Source of the DNA: Ruegeria marisrubri
GTDB taxonomy: Bacteria > Pseudomonadota > Alphaproteobacteria > Rhodobacterales > Rhodobacteraceae
DNA length: 64,000 nt
Assembly (NCBI RefSeq): GCF_001507595.1
Contig: NZ_LQBQ01000035.1
Location: 218,316 to 282,315, forward strand
Reading direction: 5' to 3'
The notes below the pieces were generated by a model. The model was not told the origin of the DNA, did no database searches, and saw only the letters and a program-made list of their open reading frames with translations. This document shows positions 61,697 to 64,000 of the stretch, in pieces (the stretch's first letter is position 1; each line of letters opens with the position of its first letter). The position numbers and the translations under genes were made by a program.

Positions 61697-63814
61697 ATGG
61701 CACGCGAATATCCGCTCGAACTGTACCGTAACTTCGGTATCATGGCGCACATCGACGCAGGCAAGACCACCTGCTCGGAGCGCATCCTGTATTACACCGG
61801 CAAATCCCACAACATCGGTGAGGTGCACGATGGTGCAGCCACCATGGACTGGATGGAGCAGGAGCAGGAACGCGGCATCACCATCACCTCGGCTGCGACC
61901 ACCACCTTCTGGGAACGCACCGAGGACGGTAAGACCGCCGATACTCCCAAGCACCGCCTGAACATCATCGACACCCCCGGCCACGTCGACTTCACCATCG
62001 AAGTCGAGCGTTCGCTGGCGGTTCTCGACGGTGCCGTCTGCGTTCTGGACGCAAACGCCGGTGTTGAACCCCAGACCGAAACCGTGTGGCGTCAGGCTGA
62101 CCGCTACAAGGTTCCGCGCATGGTCTTCGTCAACAAGATGGACAAGATCGGCGCCGACTTCTTCAACTGCGTGCGTATGATCGAAGAGCGCACCGGCACC
62201 CGCGCGGTTCCGGTCGGTATCCCGATTGGCGCCGAGTCGGAACTGGAAGGCCTGATCGACCTGGTCACCATGGAAGAGTGGCTGTGGCAGGGCGAAGACC
62301 TGGGCGCAAGCTGGGTCAAGGCTCCGGTTCGCGACAGCCTCAAGGACATGGCCGAGGAATGGCGCGGCAAGATGATCGAGGCCGCCGTCGAGCAAGACGA
62401 CGACGCCATGATGGAATACCTGGAAGGCAACGAGCCCGACATCCCGACCCTGCGCAAGCTGCTGCGCAAGGGCACCCTGGCGCTGGACTTCGTTCCGGTT
62501 CTGGGCGGCTCGGCGTTCAAGAACAAGGGTGTTCAGCCGCTGCTCAACGCCGTGATCGACTATCTGCCCAGCCCGCTGGACGTGCCGCCCTACATGGGCT
62601 TCAAGCCCGGCGACGAGACCGAAGAGCGCAACATCGCACGTCGTGCCGATGACAACGAGCCCTTCGCCGGCCTGGCATTCAAGATCATGAACGACCCCTT
62701 CGTCGGCTCGCTGACCTTCACCCGGATCTACTCGGGCGTGATGAACAAGGGCGACCAGATCCTGAACTCGACCAAGGGCAAGAAAGAGCGCATCGGTCGT
62801 ATGATGATGATGCACTCGAACAACCGGGAAGAGATCGAAGAAGCGTTTGCAGGCGACATCATCGCGCTGGCGGGTCTGAAGGACACCACCACCGGTGACA
62901 CCCTGTGCGACGCGAAGGATCCGGTGGTTCTGGAGACCATGACCTTCCCCGATCCGGTGATCGAGATCGCGGTCGAGCCCAAGACCAAGGGCGACCAGGA
63001 GAAGATGTCGCAGGGTCTGGCCCGTCTGGCCGCCGAAGACCCGTCCTTCCGCGTGGAAACCGACCTGGAATCCGGTCAGACCATCATGAAGGGCATGGGC
63101 GAACTCCACCTGGACATCCTGGTGGACCGCCTCAAGCGCGAGTTCAAGGTCGAGGCCAACATCGGTGCGCCGCAGGTGGCCTATCGCGAGACCATCTCGA
63201 TGCCGGTCGAGCACACCTACACCCACAAGAAACAGTCGGGTGGTTCGGGTCAGTTCGCCGAGGTCAAGCTGGAAATCGCGCCGACCGAGCCGGGCGAAGG
63301 CTACTCGTTCGAAAGCCGCATCGTCGGTGGTGCCGTTCCGAAGGAATACATCCCCGGTGTCGAAAAAGGCATCCAGTCGGTCATGGACAGCGGCCCGCTG
63401 GCCGGCTTCCCGGTGATCGACTTCAAGGTTGCCCTGGTGGACGGCAAGTACCACGACGTGGACTCGAGCGTTCTGGCGTTCGAAATCGCGGCGCGGATGT
63501 GCATGCGCGAAGGTCTGAAAAAGGCCGGCGCCAAGCTGCTGGAACCGATCATGAAGGTCGAAGTGATCACGCCGGAAGAATACACCGGTGGCATCATCGG
63601 CGACCTGACCTCGCGTCGGGGCCAGGTGTCGGGCCAGGAGCCGCGCGGCAACGCGATCGCCATCCAGGCCTTCGTGCCGCTGGCGAACATGTTCGGCTAC
63701 ATCAACACCCTGCGTTCGATGTCGTCGGGCCGTGCCCAGTTCACCATGCAGTTCGACCACTACGATCCGGTTCCGCAGAACATCTCGGAAGAGATCCAGG
63801 CGAAATACGCATAA
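61697..63814 (+). CDS. fusA: Elongation factor G
   Basis: The 705-residue canonical EF-G translocase. G motifs are intact: AHIDAGKTT (G1), RGITITSAA (G2), DTPGHVDFT (G3) and NKMD (G4). Domain IV has the [17 protein letters not shown] stretch. It is the housekeeping copy, against which the diverged paralogue at 29-31 kb can be compared. Confidence 0.98.
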   Translation: MAREYPLELYRNFGIMAHIDAGKTTCSERILYYTGKSHNIGEVHDGAATMDWMEQEQERGITITSAATTTFWERTEDGKTADTPKHRLNIIDTPGHVDFTIEVERSLAVLDGAVCVLDANAGVEPQTETVWRQADRYKVPRMVFVNKMDKIGADFFNCVRMIEERTGTRAVPVGIPIGAESELEGLIDLVTMEEWLWQGEDLGASWVKAPVRDSLKDMAEEWRGKMIEAAVEQDDDAMMEYLEGNEPDIPTLRKLLRKGTLALDFVPVLGGSAFKNKGVQPLLNAVIDYLPSPLDVPPYMGFKPGDETEERNIARRADDNEPFAGLAFKIMNDPFVGSLTFTRIYSGVMNKGDQILNSTKGKKERIGRMMMMHSNNREEIEEAFAGDIIALAGLKDTTTGDTLCDAKDPVVLETMTFPDPVIEIAVEPKTKGDQEKMSQGLARLAAEDPSFRVETDLESGQTIMKGMGELHLDILVDRLKREFKVEANIGAPQVAYRETISMPVEHTYTHKKQSGGSGQFAEVKLEIAPTEPGEGYSFESRIVGGAVPKEYIPGVEKGIQSVMDSGPLAGFPVIDFKVALVDGKYHDVDSSVLAFEIAARMCMREGLKKAGAKLLEPIMKVEVITPEEYTGGIIGDLTSRRGQVSGQEPRGNAIAIQAFVPLANMFGYINTLRSMSSGRAQFTMQFDHYDPVPQNISEEIQAKYA

Positions 63815-63821
63815 CCCGGGT

Positions 63822-64000
<179 letters not shown>

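Overview
The window is a GC-rich chromosomal segment from an alphaproteobacterium, most likely of the Rhodobacterales (Roseobacter group). The pointers are a TauR-Xsc-Pta-AckA-SoeA taurine/sulfonate cluster, a ccoNOQP-ccoGHIS locus with FnrL and HemN nearby, a TrcR/DUF1013 protein, a CycM-type membrane cytochrome c, and two palindromic intergenic repeats that I recall as common in this group. No rRNA, tRNA, CRISPR array, insertion sequence or prophage is visible. The one structural RNA gene is a small SRP RNA, and there is one clear cobalamin riboswitch.

Layout. 1-7.9 kb (minus strand): sulfoacetaldehyde catabolism. TauR would control xsc; Xsc gives acetyl phosphate and sulfite, Pta and AckA take the acetyl phosphate, and SoeA (cut by the window edge) is the likely sulfite dehydrogenase. 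8-9.4 kb: ArsR-type repressor and a metal/metalloid permease. 9.4-16 kb: small membrane and exported proteins, TrcR, an RNase T2, the dnaX-ybaB-recR operon and a small phosphatase. 15.7-16.4 kb: a B12 riboswitch ahead of a small cysteine-containing protein. 16.4-23 kb: a divergent TetR/hydrolase pair with two operators, SRP RNA, a CpdB-like phosphoesterase, NudC, an SRPBCC protein, PheA and CycM. 23.3-29 kb: yejABEF oligopeptide/microcin-C-type ABC transporter. 29-31 kb: a divergent EF-G paralogue.

31-46 kb is a low-oxygen respiration region: hemN and fnrL (divergent), a LysR/SHMT-like pair, uspA, ccoNOQP, a LysR gene and ccoGHIS. Three FNR boxes (32549, 36895, 41728) tie it together: FnrL should drive haem synthesis, the high-affinity cbb3 oxidase and its copper/assembly proteins. 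CycM upstream could supply electrons to this oxidase.

46-64 kb is the conserved translation/transcription block: secE-nusG-rplKA, rplJL-rpoBC, then rpsL-rpsG-fusA-tuf (tuf cut by the window edge) behind a near-consensus promoter. It carries two unusual insertions: an apparent N-terminal fragment of a Hint-domain protein between rplA and rplJ, and an EamA-type exporter between rpoC and rpsL.
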